A stretch of DNA of 35,507 bases from positions 1 through 35,507 of the forward strand of contig JBJXFU010000085.1 of NCBI GenBank assembly GCA_046155885.1, read 5' to 3'. The position numbers were made by a program, and so were the translations under genes. Numbering within the stretch: the stretch's first letter is position 1; each line of letters begins with the position of its first letter. The DNA is from JAOADN01 sp046155885. GTDB lineage: Bacteria > Pseudomonadota > Alphaproteobacteria > Rhodobacterales > Rhodobacteraceae. Shown here in pieces: positions 1-7,594 of this stretch. The notes below the pieces were generated by a model, which was not told the origin of the DNA, ran no database searches, and worked only from the letters and a program-made list of their open reading frames with translations.

Positions 1-131
1 ACGCCCGGCCCGTGGCCGGGCCGGGAGGCGGGCGCCGCCCGGGTGGCTCACGCGGCTGTTCCGCGCAAGGGGGCGGCGGGGGCGGGGGGGGAGCAAGAAG
101 AAGGCAAGTGGCGTTAAGAAAGTGAAACGCC

Positions 132-147
132 TTAACGTTAACTTAAC
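132..147 (+). promoter_or_regulatory. CtrA-like box in repeat copy A
   Basis: TTAA (132-135), seven bases, then TTAAC (143-147) fits the alphaproteobacterial CtrA consensus TTAA-N7-TTAAC exactly. The same position of copy B (12877-12892) reads TTAA-N7-TTCAC, which is degraded. No gene start lies within 150 bases, so promoter control is not evident. The match could be chance in an AT-rich island. Confidence 0.3.
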
Positions 148-242
148 CCAAAGCCATACGATCGTATGGCAGGTTGCTGGCATAGTGCTGGGCGGTTGCT
201 GACCCCCTGCGAACGGTGCGGATGCAGGCGGTTAATGCAGCG

Positions 243-260
243 CCCGCAAGGGCTTGCGGG
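243..260 (-). terminator. Hairpin downstream of the 324-3863 operon
   Basis: CCCGCAAG and CTTGCGGG form a perfect 8-bp stem with a 2-base centre, 63 bases past the stop of the minus-strand operon. There is no clear U tract on the minus-strand transcript. Termination, or simply a folded 3' end, is an inference. Copy B carries a decayed version of this hairpin. Confidence 0.3.
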
Positions 261-323
261 AAAGGAAACGGGTGATCCCCCGCCGGGTGCAGCCGCGCGA
301 TTTCCGTCCCTTTTCCTCCTGCC

Positions 324-1289
324 CTAAACAACCGCCCAGGGCTTCCACGCCAAGACCATCCCCGCCCCGCCCCCCGCCGCCACCTGCGCCTCCACCTCGG
401 CCAGGCTCGCCCCCGGCTCCATGCTCCCCGCCACGAACCCCGCATCCGCCAGCGCCACCGCCCCGCCCCGCGCCGCCAGGGTAAAGACCAGCGGGCCCGT
501 CACCCACCAGGCAGGCGCCCCGGGCAGCCGCGCCGCCACCTCCGGAATGACCGCCAGCAGCCGCGCCATCGCCGGATGCCCCGCCGGGGCCGCGATGAAC
601 GAATTGGCCAGAAACACGCTTCCCGCCGAGGTGCCGCGCGGGATGTCCTCGGCAAAGGCGGTCAGCCCCGTCATCCCCAGCCGGTCATGGAACGCCACCT
701 GCGGCGCGGCGGGGTACCAGTCGCAGTCGAGGTACACCCCCCCCTCCTCCCGCAGGATCAGATAGCGCGCCAGATCGACTGCGCCGGGAAAGTCCCCGCG
801 CCCCAGCATCCCGCTGAAAAGCGGAAGCTTTTCCGCCCCAAGCTCCGCAAGGTCGGCCTCCCGCCAGAGCCGGTGGCGGTAGCCGTTTTCCGCCGCATAC
901 CGCTCCCAGGCGCCGCAGGTCACAGGCACCGGCCGCGACCCGATCCAGACCTGATGGATGACCCGCGGCACCCCGCGCCGGTTCGCTTCGGCGAGCGCGC
1001 GCCGCTCGCCCGCCGTTACCGCGAACAGATCGTCGATCGCCCCCGCCGGCGGCACCAGCAGGTGCTGCAACCCGATCCGCGAAAGCCGGTCGCCCTCGCG
1101 CTTGGCCAGCCGCAGAAAGGCCGCGTGCAGCTTCCGGGGCAGGCCCAGCGCCGTCTCCTCGCCCAGGACCCGGTGCGCCGGATCGGACCGGATGTCCTCG
1201 AGTATCGCCCGCGCTCCCGGATGGTCCCCGGCGTCCAGCCGTTCGCGGGCGCGGGCGAGTTCGGCGCGGAAGAAGGCCTTGTCGATCAC
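324..1289 (-). CDS. GT32-like glycosyltransferase (DXD sugar-binding family)
   Basis: This 321-residue protein probably transfers a sugar from a nucleotide sugar to a surface glycan or lipid acceptor in the cytoplasm. It carries the family signature PRVIHQVWIG (108-117) and DLARYLILREEGGVYLDCD, in which the metal-binding DXD is D188-C-D190. This is the pattern of the OCH1/GT32 'sugar-binding region containing DXD' proteins. The first ~100 residues are a helical, charged extension with no family I recognise. I see no signal peptide or membrane segment. Its ATG overlaps the stop of the upstream cyclase gene by 4 bases (ATGA), so the two are probably translationally coupled as the last genes of a three-gene operon. 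Donor and acceptor cannot be read from the sequence. Confidence 0.85.
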   Translation of the reverse strand: MIDKAFFRAELARARERLDAGDHPGARAILEDIRSDPAHRVLGEETALGLPRKLHAAFLRLAKREGDRLSRIGLQHLLVPPAGAIDDLFAVTAGERRALAEANRRGVPRVIHQVWIGSRPVPVTCGAWERYAAENGYRHRLWREADLAELGAEKLPLFSGMLGRGDFPGAVDLARYLILREEGGVYLDCDWYPAAPQVAFHDRLGMTGLTAFAEDIPRGTSAGSVFLANSFIAAPAGHPAMARLLAVIPEVAARLPGAPAWWVTGPLVFTLAARGGAVALADAGFVAGSMEPGASLAEVEAQVAAGGGAGMVLAWKPWAVV

Positions 1290-3205
1290 CCCGCCACCCC
1301 CCCCGGCAGCGCCGCCCAGGCCTCCACCGCCTCGCTCCGGCCCCGGATCGCCACCGGCCCGAGCCGGCCGAACCCGGCATCCGCCCCCGCCGCCGCAAGC
1401 GTCGCCCCCGAAACGACGAACTCCACCCCATGCTCCTTCGCCACGTCCTGCAACCGGCTCGCCACGTTCACCGTGTCGCCGTTCACCGTCACCTGCGCAT
1501 GGCTCACCCCGCCCGCGATCCCCGCCACCACCCTGCCGGTATGGACGCTGACCCTGATGCGCAGCGGCATGCCCCGCCCTCCCGCCCCCGTCACCCCGCC
1601 GATCCGCGCCAGCATCTCCCGCCCGCAGGCGATGGCGCGCCCCGCGTCGCCGGCATCGGGCAAGGGCAGCCCGAAGACGATCATGACGCCATCCCCTTGA
1701 AAACTCGCCAGAACCCCGCGATGCGCCGTTGCGCAGGCCTCATAGAACGCCTGCACCCGGCCCACCAATGCGCTCGTCGCCTCGGGCGTCAGGCTTTCCG
1801 AAAGCGTCGTGTAGCCGGCCACGTCGACGAACAGCACTGACGCTTGCTGTGTCCGGTCGGCGAAGCCAGGGATGCGCGTCCGCGCCAGTTCCTCGGCCAG
1901 GAAGGGCGAGACATAGCGGGCAAGGTTCGTCCGCTCCGAGGTCAGCACGGCGGCGCGCGCCCGGTCATCCGTCATCCGCCGCCAGACCGCCCAGGCCGTC
2001 GCCGCGATCAGTGTCAGGACCAGCGCCGTCGCATCCGGCAACAGGTTCCCGAAGGCGAAGGCCGCCTGCATCAGCCCGAGGCTCGCCGCCCAGACCCCGA
2101 CCCCCAGCGTCGAAGCCATCAGCGGCGGGCCGGCCGTGCCGGCGAAGACCACCAGCGCGGCCGCAAGCGCCGGCAGCAGCACCCAGGCCGGCCCCGCCGC
2201 CAGACCCTCGCGCGGCACCTCACTTCCGGCCAGGTTCGCCGCCGAGGTCGCCAGCACCTCGACCCCCGGCACCGCCCCGCCATAGGGCGTGGCGAAGAAG
2301 TCCGACAGGCTTTCGGCGGTGGCGCCGAGGAACACCGCCCTGCCCCGGAAGGCCCCGGCCGGAACCTTCCCGTCCAGCACCTCCAGCAGCCCGATCGTCT
2401 CCACGCTCCCCGGCGGCCCGTAGTGGTTCACCACCGCCTGCCCCGCGGCGTCGGTGGCGAAGGACCGCCCGCCGAGCGAAAGCGACCGCCCCGGCCGCAG
2501 CACCGGCGCGACCCCGCCCCCCTCCGCCAGCGCCGCCCCGCCCGACAGCGCCAGCGACGGCAGGAACACGTCGCCCCCCGCCCAAAGCGCCAGCGGCAGG
2601 CGGCGGGCGGCACGGTCCCCGCCCTCGGCGATGTTCACATGCCCCAGCCGCGCCCCCGCCAGAATTCCCCCGGCCGGCGCCAGAAGCCTCGGGGCCGGAC
2701 CCGGCGGCTGCGACGCGCCGACAACCGTCATGGCGCTGCGGTCGATCGCCGCGATCAAGCCCGGCGCCGGCCCCGCCGCTTCACCGCCCTGCCCGGCGCC
2801 GTAACTCACCGCCGTGCCCAGAACCACCGGCACCCCTGCCGCCCGGATCGCCGCGTCAAGCGCCGGATCGGCCGGGTTGGCGTCGAGCAACAGAAGGTCG
2901 AGCAGAATGACCGCCGGCCGGTCAGCCGCGATCGCCGTGACCGCCCGGGCGAAGGCGTCGCGCGGCGGCGGGGTCCAGCCGAGCCGCGCCAGCGCCGCTT
3001 CGTCGATCCCGATGACGACCACATTGGCCGGGGCGGGGCGCGGGCCGCGCAACTGGAAGCGAAGGTCGATCAGCCGGTTCTCGATCCCGTCGGTGACCGC
3101 GTCGCCGGCGAGCCCCCGCCAGAGCGCCAGCGCCGCCGCGACGGCGATGGGAACCGCCAGCGCCGCAAGGCGCCGGCGCCAGCGTGACCCGGCCTCAGTT
3201 CTCAT
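1286..3205 (-). CDS. CHASE2-domain adenylate/guanylate cyclase
   Basis: This 639-residue membrane receptor probably makes cAMP (possibly cGMP) in response to a periplasmic signal. An N-terminal membrane segment (about 12-30) is followed by a CHASE2 periplasmic domain (about 40-330; note VVVIGIDEAALARLGW), a cluster of hydrophobic segments (about 340-405), and a class III cyclase domain (about 450-635). Metal-binding aspartates are visible at D461 (FVDVAGYT) and D505 (FQGDGVMIVFG), and the transition-state pair lies in NVASRLQ. The catalytic set therefore looks intact. The start overlaps the end of the FecR gene by 11 bases, and the stop overlaps the glycosyltransferase start by 4. CHASE2 cyclases are often paired with FecR proteins, so the neighbour is probably its periplasmic partner. 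Nucleotide specificity is not decided here. Confidence 0.92.
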   Translation of the reverse strand: MRTEAGSRWRRRLAALAVPIAVAAALALWRGLAGDAVTDGIENRLIDLRFQLRGPRPAPANVVVIGIDEAALARLGWTPPPRDAFARAVTAIAADRPAVILLDLLLLDANPADPALDAAIRAAGVPVVLGTAVSYGAGQGGEAAGPAPGLIAAIDRSAMTVVGASQPPGPAPRLLAPAGGILAGARLGHVNIAEGGDRAARRLPLALWAGGDVFLPSLALSGGAALAEGGGVAPVLRPGRSLSLGGRSFATDAAGQAVVNHYGPPGSVETIGLLEVLDGKVPAGAFRGRAVFLGATAESLSDFFATPYGGAVPGVEVLATSAANLAGSEVPREGLAAGPAWVLLPALAAALVVFAGTAGPPLMASTLGVGVWAASLGLMQAAFAFGNLLPDATALVLTLIAATAWAVWRRMTDDRARAAVLTSERTNLARYVSPFLAEELARTRIPGFADRTQQASVLFVDVAGYTTLSESLTPEATSALVGRVQAFYEACATAHRGVLASFQGDGVMIVFGLPLPDAGDAGRAIACGREMLARIGGVTGAGGRGMPLRIRVSVHTGRVVAGIAGGVSHAQVTVNGDTVNVASRLQDVAKEHGVEFVVSGATLAAAGADAGFGRLGPVAIRGRSEAVEAWAALPGGVAG

Positions 3206-3863
3206 CCCAGCCGAAGCCGAGCGCGCCGACCGTATCGCGAACGCGCGCCTCGCCCCAGCGCTTCACCGGCTTGACCTCGGCCTCGGCCAATTCTGCCCCG
3301 CCCCCCTCGCCGAGCGACCGCACCCCGACACCGATCGAGACGATCTCCACCCCCTCGCCCGCGTCGAGCTCCGCCCCCGTCGAGCCGCTCGTCACCGCCA
3401 CCTGCCCGCGCCGCACGAACACCGCCGTGCCCGTCTCGGGCGAGCTTTCCACCAGCCAGGCGGTCGACCGCACCGAGGCGATGGCGAGGTTGGTCTCCAC
3501 CTCGAACCTGTCCCAGGTCTTGTTCGGCGCGTCGATGCCGACAATGCCGTTGAAAAGCCGCATCAGGATGCCCTGCTCCGCCTCGCCGGCCAGTTCGGCC
3601 AGATCGAGCAGCGTCCCGGCCCCGACCGTCACCGTGATGCCGTCCCCGCACCTGATCTCGGCACGGCTTTCGCTGCCCGTCCGCATGATCATGTCCGGGC
3701 GGACCACCTGCCCTTCGGCCGCCAACGCCTCGGCCCCCGCGTCGATCACCGTTACCTGGGCACCGATGAGCCGCGCGATGACGCAAATCCGCTCCGCCGC
3801 CCCGGCCATCTCCGGCGGCAACGCGGTGGTGGCCAACGCAAGCCCGATGACGAACGTCCGCAT
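3195..3863 (-). CDS. FecR-domain periplasmic protein
   Basis: This 222-residue exported protein has a signal peptide (about 1-23, ending ...EMAGA) and a FecR domain (about 58-165). Typical features are RTGSESRAEIRCGDG, then ASVRSTAWLVE and AVFVRRGQVAV. The open frame extends upstream to 4016, but I chose the ATG at 3863 because it has GGGGGAG 8 bases upstream and begins the signal peptide. FecR domains relay ligand or envelope signals, classically to FecI sigma factors. No sigma factor is adjacent here. The gene instead overlaps the CHASE2 cyclase by 11 bases, so it probably modulates that receptor's periplasmic domain. It is the first gene of the FecR-cyclase-glycosyltransferase operon. Confidence 0.85.
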   Translation of the reverse strand: MRTFVIGLALATTALPPEMAGAAERICVIARLIGAQVTVIDAGAEALAAEGQVVRPDMIMRTGSESRAEIRCGDGITVTVGAGTLLDLAELAGEAEQGILMRLFNGIVGIDAPNKTWDRFEVETNLAIASVRSTAWLVESSPETGTAVFVRRGQVAVTSGSTGAELDAGEGVEIVSIGVGVRSLGEGGGAELAEAEVKPVKRWGEARVRDTVGALGFGWDEN

Positions 3864-4030
3864 GATCGCTCTCCCCCGTCCCGGCTTCCGTCCAAAGGTT
3901 ACACGACGGCGCCACCCCCAGAAAGGCCCGTCCCGCGCCCCCCTTCCCGCCCCCGGCTGCCGCCTCTCCCGCCAGAGGTTGCGCGGTCCCCCGGCGCATC
4001 CGATAGTCCCCGGCAAGAGGGGGGCCCGGA

Positions 4031-5482
4031 ATGGCTGTTGATCGCGCCTGGTTCGACACGAGCGAACTTCTCGCCGGCGGCACCTGGCGCCCCGCCACGG
4101 GCGGCGGGTCCATCGACGTCCTCGACCCCTCGACCGGCGGCGGCCTCTGCGCCATCGCCCGCGGCACGTCCGCCGATATCGACGCCGCCGTCGCGTCCGC
4201 CCGGAAAGCGCGCGGCGGCGATTGGGGGCGCGCCACCGCCGCCGAACGCGGCCGCCTTCTCGCCCGTCTCGGCCGGCTGGTCGAAGCCCGCGCCGAAGAC
4301 CTCGCCGCGATCGAGGCGCAGGACGTCGGCAAGCCGCTCCGCCAGGCCCGCGCCGATGCCGCCAACCTCGCCCGCTATCTCGAATTCTACGCCGGCGCCG
4401 CCGACAAGCTGATGGGCGAGACCATCCCCTACCTCGACGGCTACACCGTCCTCACCCACCGCGAACCGCACGGGGTGACGGGCCACATCATCCCCTGGAA
4501 CTACCCGATGCAGATCCTCGGCCGCTCGCTCGCCCCCGCACTCGCCACCGGCAACGCCATCGTGGTGAAGCCCGCCGAAGAGGCCTGCCTGACCGCCCTC
4601 GCGCTGGCCCGGCTGGCGGACGAGGCCGGGTTCCCGCCCGGCGTCGTGAACATCGTCCCCGGCCTCGGGCCCGAGGCCGGGGCGGCGCTCGCGGCGCATC
4701 CCGGCATCGACCACATCTCCTTCACCGGCTCGGCCGCGACCGGTGCCTCGGTCCAGGCATCCGCAGCGCTGAACGTCGTCCCGGTGACGCTCGAACTCGG
4801 CGGCAAGTCCCCCCACCTCGTCTTCGCCGACGCCGACCTCGACCGCGCGCTTCCCTTCATCGTCAACTCCGCCATCCAGAACGCCGGACAGACTTGTTCG
4901 GCCGGCTCGCGTGTTCTGGTCGAGCGGCGCCGCTACGACGAGCTTCTCGACCGCCTCGCCACCCGCTACCGCGCCCTCCGCGCCGGCCCGGCGCTCACCG
5001 ACCCCGACCTCGGCCCCATCGTCTCGGCCCGCCAGAAGGCCCGCATCGAGGCGATGCTGGCCGAAGCCCCCGGCCATGTCGCCGCGCGCGGCGGCATCGC
5101 CCCCGGCGCCCCCGCAGGCGGCTTCTATGTCGCCCCCGCGTTCCTCGCCGGGCTGCCGCCGGAGCACCGCCTGAACCAGGAGGAAATCTTCGGCCCCGTG
5201 CAGTCCCTCATCCCCTTCGACGACGAGGACGAGGCCACAGAGATCGCCAACGGCACCCCCCACGGCCTTGTCGCGGCGGTCTGGACCTCCGACGCCGCCC
5301 GCTCCATGCGGCTGCCGAAACGGCTTCGCGCCGGGCAGGTCTATGTGAACAACTACGGCGCGGGTGGCGGGGTAGAGCTTCCCTTCGGCGGCACCGGGCG
5401 CTCGGGCCACGGGCGCGAGAAGGGGTTCGAGGCGCTTTACGCCTTCACCACCCTGAAGACCGTCGCCATCCTGCACGGCTGA
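4031..5482 (+). CDS. NAD(P)-dependent aldehyde dehydrogenase
   Basis: This 483-residue protein has full family length and oxidises an aldehyde to its acid in the cytoplasm. Visible are the cofactor region HIIPWNYP and VVKPAEE, the nucleotide loop FTGS, the general base in LELGGKSP (E255), the catalytic cysteine in GQTCSAGS (C289), and EEIFGPV near the C-terminus. The start ATG follows AGAGGGGGG. It is divergent from the FecR operon and stands alone, so its substrate is unassigned. The sequence resembles the broad betaine-aldehyde/aminoaldehyde group, and no other aldehyde dehydrogenase lies in the window although a betA gene does. A BetB role is therefore possible but unproven. Confidence 0.93.
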   Translation: MAVDRAWFDTSELLAGGTWRPATGGGSIDVLDPSTGGGLCAIARGTSADIDAAVASARKARGGDWGRATAAERGRLLARLGRLVEARAEDLAAIEAQDVGKPLRQARADAANLARYLEFYAGAADKLMGETIPYLDGYTVLTHREPHGVTGHIIPWNYPMQILGRSLAPALATGNAIVVKPAEEACLTALALARLADEAGFPPGVVNIVPGLGPEAGAALAAHPGIDHISFTGSAATGASVQASAALNVVPVTLELGGKSPHLVFADADLDRALPFIVNSAIQNAGQTCSAGSRVLVERRRYDELLDRLATRYRALRAGPALTDPDLGPIVSARQKARIEAMLAEAPGHVAARGGIAPGAPAGGFYVAPAFLAGLPPEHRLNQEEIFGPVQSLIPFDDEDEATEIANGTPHGLVAAVWTSDAARSMRLPKRLRAGQVYVNNYGAGGGVELPFGGTGRSGHGREKGFEALYAFTTLKTVAILHG

Positions 5483-5483
5483 C

Positions 5484-5523
5484 CCCGCTCAGGCCGATCC
5501 CGCTCAGGCCGATCCCGCTCAGG
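5484..5523. repeat. 15-bp tandem repeat spanning a stop codon
   Basis: About 2.7 perfect copies of the unit CCCGCTCAGGCCGAT lie between convergent genes. The stop codon of the pentapeptide gene (plus-strand tca, 5519-5521) sits in the last copy. The extra copies lie beyond the stop and so do not alter the protein. Confidence 0.9.
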
Positions 5524-6223
5524 GCGCCTCGACCGCCGGACAGGGCCAGGACGCGGGCTTGGTCAGCCCCGCGGGCAGTTTCGTCGCGTCATCGCCGCAG
5601 GCGGCGTCGACCTGCCCCTGCGTCAGGCCCGCAGCGGCGCCCAGATCGACCCCCTCGAACCGCGCAAGCTCGAAGATCGCGCCACTCAGGTCCGCCCCGC
5701 CGAGGTCCGCGCCCGTGAACAGGCTGCGCGGCGCGAAGGCCCCTTTCAGGTTCGCCCCTGCCAGCTTCGCGCCGGTGAAGTCGTTGCGCAGGAAGTCACC
5801 GTCCGCCAGGTCCGCCCCGGTCAGGTCGGCGCCCGCGAAACTCACCCGCAGGAACTCGGCCTTCACCAGCCGCGCGCCCGTCAGCACCGCCCCGTCGAAG
5901 ACGGTCCGGCTGGCCAGCGCCTTCTCGAAATCCGCCCCCGTGAGGTCCGCCCCCCTGAACGATGCCCGCACCAGCTCGCTCCGCCCGAGCTTCGCGCCCG
6001 AAAGGTTCGCCCCCTCCAGCCCCGATCCCGACAGGAAGGCCTTCTCCAGAACGGCGCCGGACAGGTCCGCGCCGTCCAGCATCAGCCGCTCCTTCGCGCA
6101 GCCGCTCCAGTCCACGCCCGCCGCGGGCTTGTCCTTGCAGCCGGCGAAGGCGGGCGCGGCAACCGCAAGGCAACACAGGACCGGAATGGCGACCTTCAAC
6201 GGGAACGCGGTTTTGCGCGGCAT
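5519..6223 (-). CDS. Exported pentapeptide-repeat protein
   Basis: This 234-residue protein has an N-terminal signal sequence (about 1-27, ending PAFA) followed by GC. That junction (FAGC) loosely resembles a lipobox, so lipoprotein processing is possible. Residues about 45-200 form a run of pentapeptide repeats of the A(D/N)LSG type (for example GADLSGAVLEKA, GANLSGAKL, GADLTGADF). Such runs fold as a right-handed quadrilateral beta-helix. The C-terminal ~30 residues are non-repeat, with two cysteines. The open frame extends upstream to 6391, but the ATG at 6223 is preceded by AGGAGG and starts the signal peptide. It is convergent with the aldehyde dehydrogenase gene. Most studied pentapeptide proteins are cytoplasmic; the role of an exported one is unknown. 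Confidence 0.85.
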   Translation of the reverse strand: MPRKTAFPLKVAIPVLCCLAVAAPAFAGCKDKPAAGVDWSGCAKERLMLDGADLSGAVLEKAFLSGSGLEGANLSGAKLGRSELVRASFRGADLTGADFEKALASRTVFDGAVLTGARLVKAEFLRVSFAGADLTGADLADGDFLRNDFTGAKLAGANLKGAFAPRSLFTGADLGGADLSGAIFELARFEGVDLGAAAGLTQGQVDAACGDDATKLPAGLTKPASWPCPAVEAP

Positions 6224-6345
6224 TCGGGGCCTCCTGTGAAAAGGTCTCGGCAAGACCGGGCGACCCGGCTCCGTCCGGTGCCCGCCCGCAGGATGCGCGA
6301 CCACCGCCGCTCCGGCAAGCGCCCTTGCGCGCTCACACGGTATCG

Positions 6346-7218
6346 TCAGCGCGGGCGGCCGGGCGCCGCAGGCCCTTCCTCCTGTGACCAACCCGCGTCC
6401 CTCAGTGCCAGCACCCGCCGCATCGCCCGCACCACCGGCCGCTCCACCAACCTGCCGTCCACCGTCGCCAGCCCGTTCGGGCTCGCCTCATAGGCCGCGA
6501 TGATTCGCTCCGCCTGCGCGACCTCGGCCTCCGACGGCGCGAAGGCGCGGTGGATTGCCGCCAGCCCGGCCGGATGCAGCGCCGCCTTGCCGGTGAAGCC
6601 CAGCGACCGTGCCACCCGCGCCTCATCCCCGATCGCCGCCTCGTCGCGGAACGCAAGGCACGGCGCGTCGAGCACATCCACCCCCGCGCGCTTCGCACCG
6701 AGCACCAGCCGCGAACGGGCGTAAAGCAGCGGCTCATGCGCCACCGCCACCCCCAGGTCAGCCGCCAGATCGACCCCCCCGAACATCGCGAAGGCAATCC
6801 GGTCCGAAGCGGTCAGGATGTCGGCGGCGTTCTCCAGACCCTCAGCCGTCTCGATCAGGATGCCGAGGCTCAGGCCCGGCGCCGCCCCGGTCAGGATATC
6901 GCCCGCCAGCCGCACCTCGCCCGCGTCGAGCACTTTCGGCAGGAACACCACGCCCCCCGACGGCCGCGCGTCGAGGATGGCGGCAAGATCCTGCACCCCC
7001 TCGGCCGACCGCAGAGAGTTGATCCGCACCACCCGCTCCGGCCCCCCCTCCGCCGCCGTAAGGAACGGCACCGCCGTCGCCCGCGCCGCAGCCTTGGCGT
7101 CGGGCGGTACCGCGTCCTCAAGGTCGAGGCAGACGCAATCCGCGCCCGAGGCAAGCGCCTTGGCGTGAACCTCGGCACGGTTGCCGGGCGCGAAAAGAAG
7201 CGAGCGTCTGGGTCGCAT
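6346..7218 (-). CDS. CitE-like CoA-ester lyase (HpcH/HpaI aldolase family)
   Basis: This 290-residue protein belongs to the citrate lyase beta-subunit-like family, which cleaves or forms C-C bonds of CoA esters (malyl-CoA, citramalyl-CoA and relatives) with Mg2+. The start reads MRPRRSLLFAPGN, followed by DCVCLDLEDAVPP, VRINS, ILIETAEGL (metal-binding Glu) and FGGVDLAADLG. These are in the family order, and length is normal for a stand-alone CitE-like protein. A much longer frame runs upstream to 7950, but the ATG at 7218 is preceded by GGAAAGG and begins the conserved sequence. No citrate lyase alpha or gamma subunits are nearby, so this is not an anaerobic citrate lyase complex. The substrate is not determined. 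Confidence 0.88.
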   Translation of the reverse strand: MRPRRSLLFAPGNRAEVHAKALASGADCVCLDLEDAVPPDAKAAARATAVPFLTAAEGGPERVVRINSLRSAEGVQDLAAILDARPSGGVVFLPKVLDAGEVRLAGDILTGAAPGLSLGILIETAEGLENAADILTASDRIAFAMFGGVDLAADLGVAVAHEPLLYARSRLVLGAKRAGVDVLDAPCLAFRDEAAIGDEARVARSLGFTGKAALHPAGLAAIHRAFAPSEAEVAQAERIIAAYEASPNGLATVDGRLVERPVVRAMRRVLALRDAGWSQEEGPAAPGRPR

Positions 7219-7594
7219 GGATCGGCCTTTCCGGGCGCGGTTGCACCGACAGCCCGCCAGAATGGCCGTCCCGCACCTCCCGGCCCGAGTTAGTCCGGCG
7301 GCCGGGGTCGGGTCAACCGACGGATTACCTGTCATTTGCCCGCGGTCTTGCTTCGATAGCCTGACGCGAAGACCCGCATCCGCCGGGTGGTCACATCCCC
7401 GGCACGGCCGGAATGAACTGCGGATGGTGAAGTGTCCCGGGGGGTACTGTTGCCTGACCCGAAACAAAAGGCCCGTCCGCCCTTGACGCGCGCGCTGCTT
7501 GCCCGCAAGCCCACGCAGGAACGGCCCGGTCGCGGGCATCGGTGGACTTCTCCGGCCGCCCAGGGGCGGCCCGGCCAGCGGAACAGGTAGGGTC
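7219..7594. other. Divergent intergenic region (376 bp)
   Basis: This region separates the divergent CitE-like and Gfo/Idh genes and should hold both promoters. The best candidate is on the minus strand (7288-7316). On the plus strand a TTGACG at 7483-7488 lacks a recognisable -10. I see no small gene or RNA. Confidence 0.6.
7288..7316 (-). promoter_or_regulatory. Possible sigma-70 promoter of the CitE-like gene
   Basis: On the minus strand TTGACC (7311-7316) is followed after 17 bases by CTAACT (7288-7293). The -35 is a 5/6 match and the spacing is ideal, but the -10 is weak. Transcription would start near 7281, giving a leader of about 60 bases. Confidence 0.35.

Larger units (their letters stand above)
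24..261. repeat. Dispersed intergenic repeat, copy A
   Basis: This non-coding stretch matches 12788-13005 in the same orientation. From the palindrome at 153-170 to the end at about 261 the two copies align without gaps, roughly three quarters identical by eye. The left part (GGGCGCCG at 30-37, CGGCTGTTCCG at 53-63) aligns with small gaps. Parts in order are a GC-rich left arm, a CtrA-like box (132-147), the perfect 18-bp palindrome GCCATACGATCGTATGGC (153-170), three 11-bp-spaced units of the TTGCTGGCA type (174-182, 185-193, 196-204), and a tail hairpin (243-260). It lies just downstream of the minus-strand operon ending at 324. I do not recognise the element. Bases 1-23 hold a further small GC hairpin (4-20) and no gene. 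Confidence 0.75.

Noticed and set aside
143..210. Short peptide YASN(L/M)PYDRMALG encoded on the minus strand in both repeat copies
   Set aside because: Similarity follows from the DNA palindrome and iterons. In copy A the frame stops right after it, in copy B it runs on into low-complexity sequence, and neither has a ribosome site.
576..1700. Open frame of 374 codons on the plus strand across the GT32 and cyclase genes
   Set aside because: Composition is Arg/Pro-rich and it is antisense to two genes with intact catalytic motifs.
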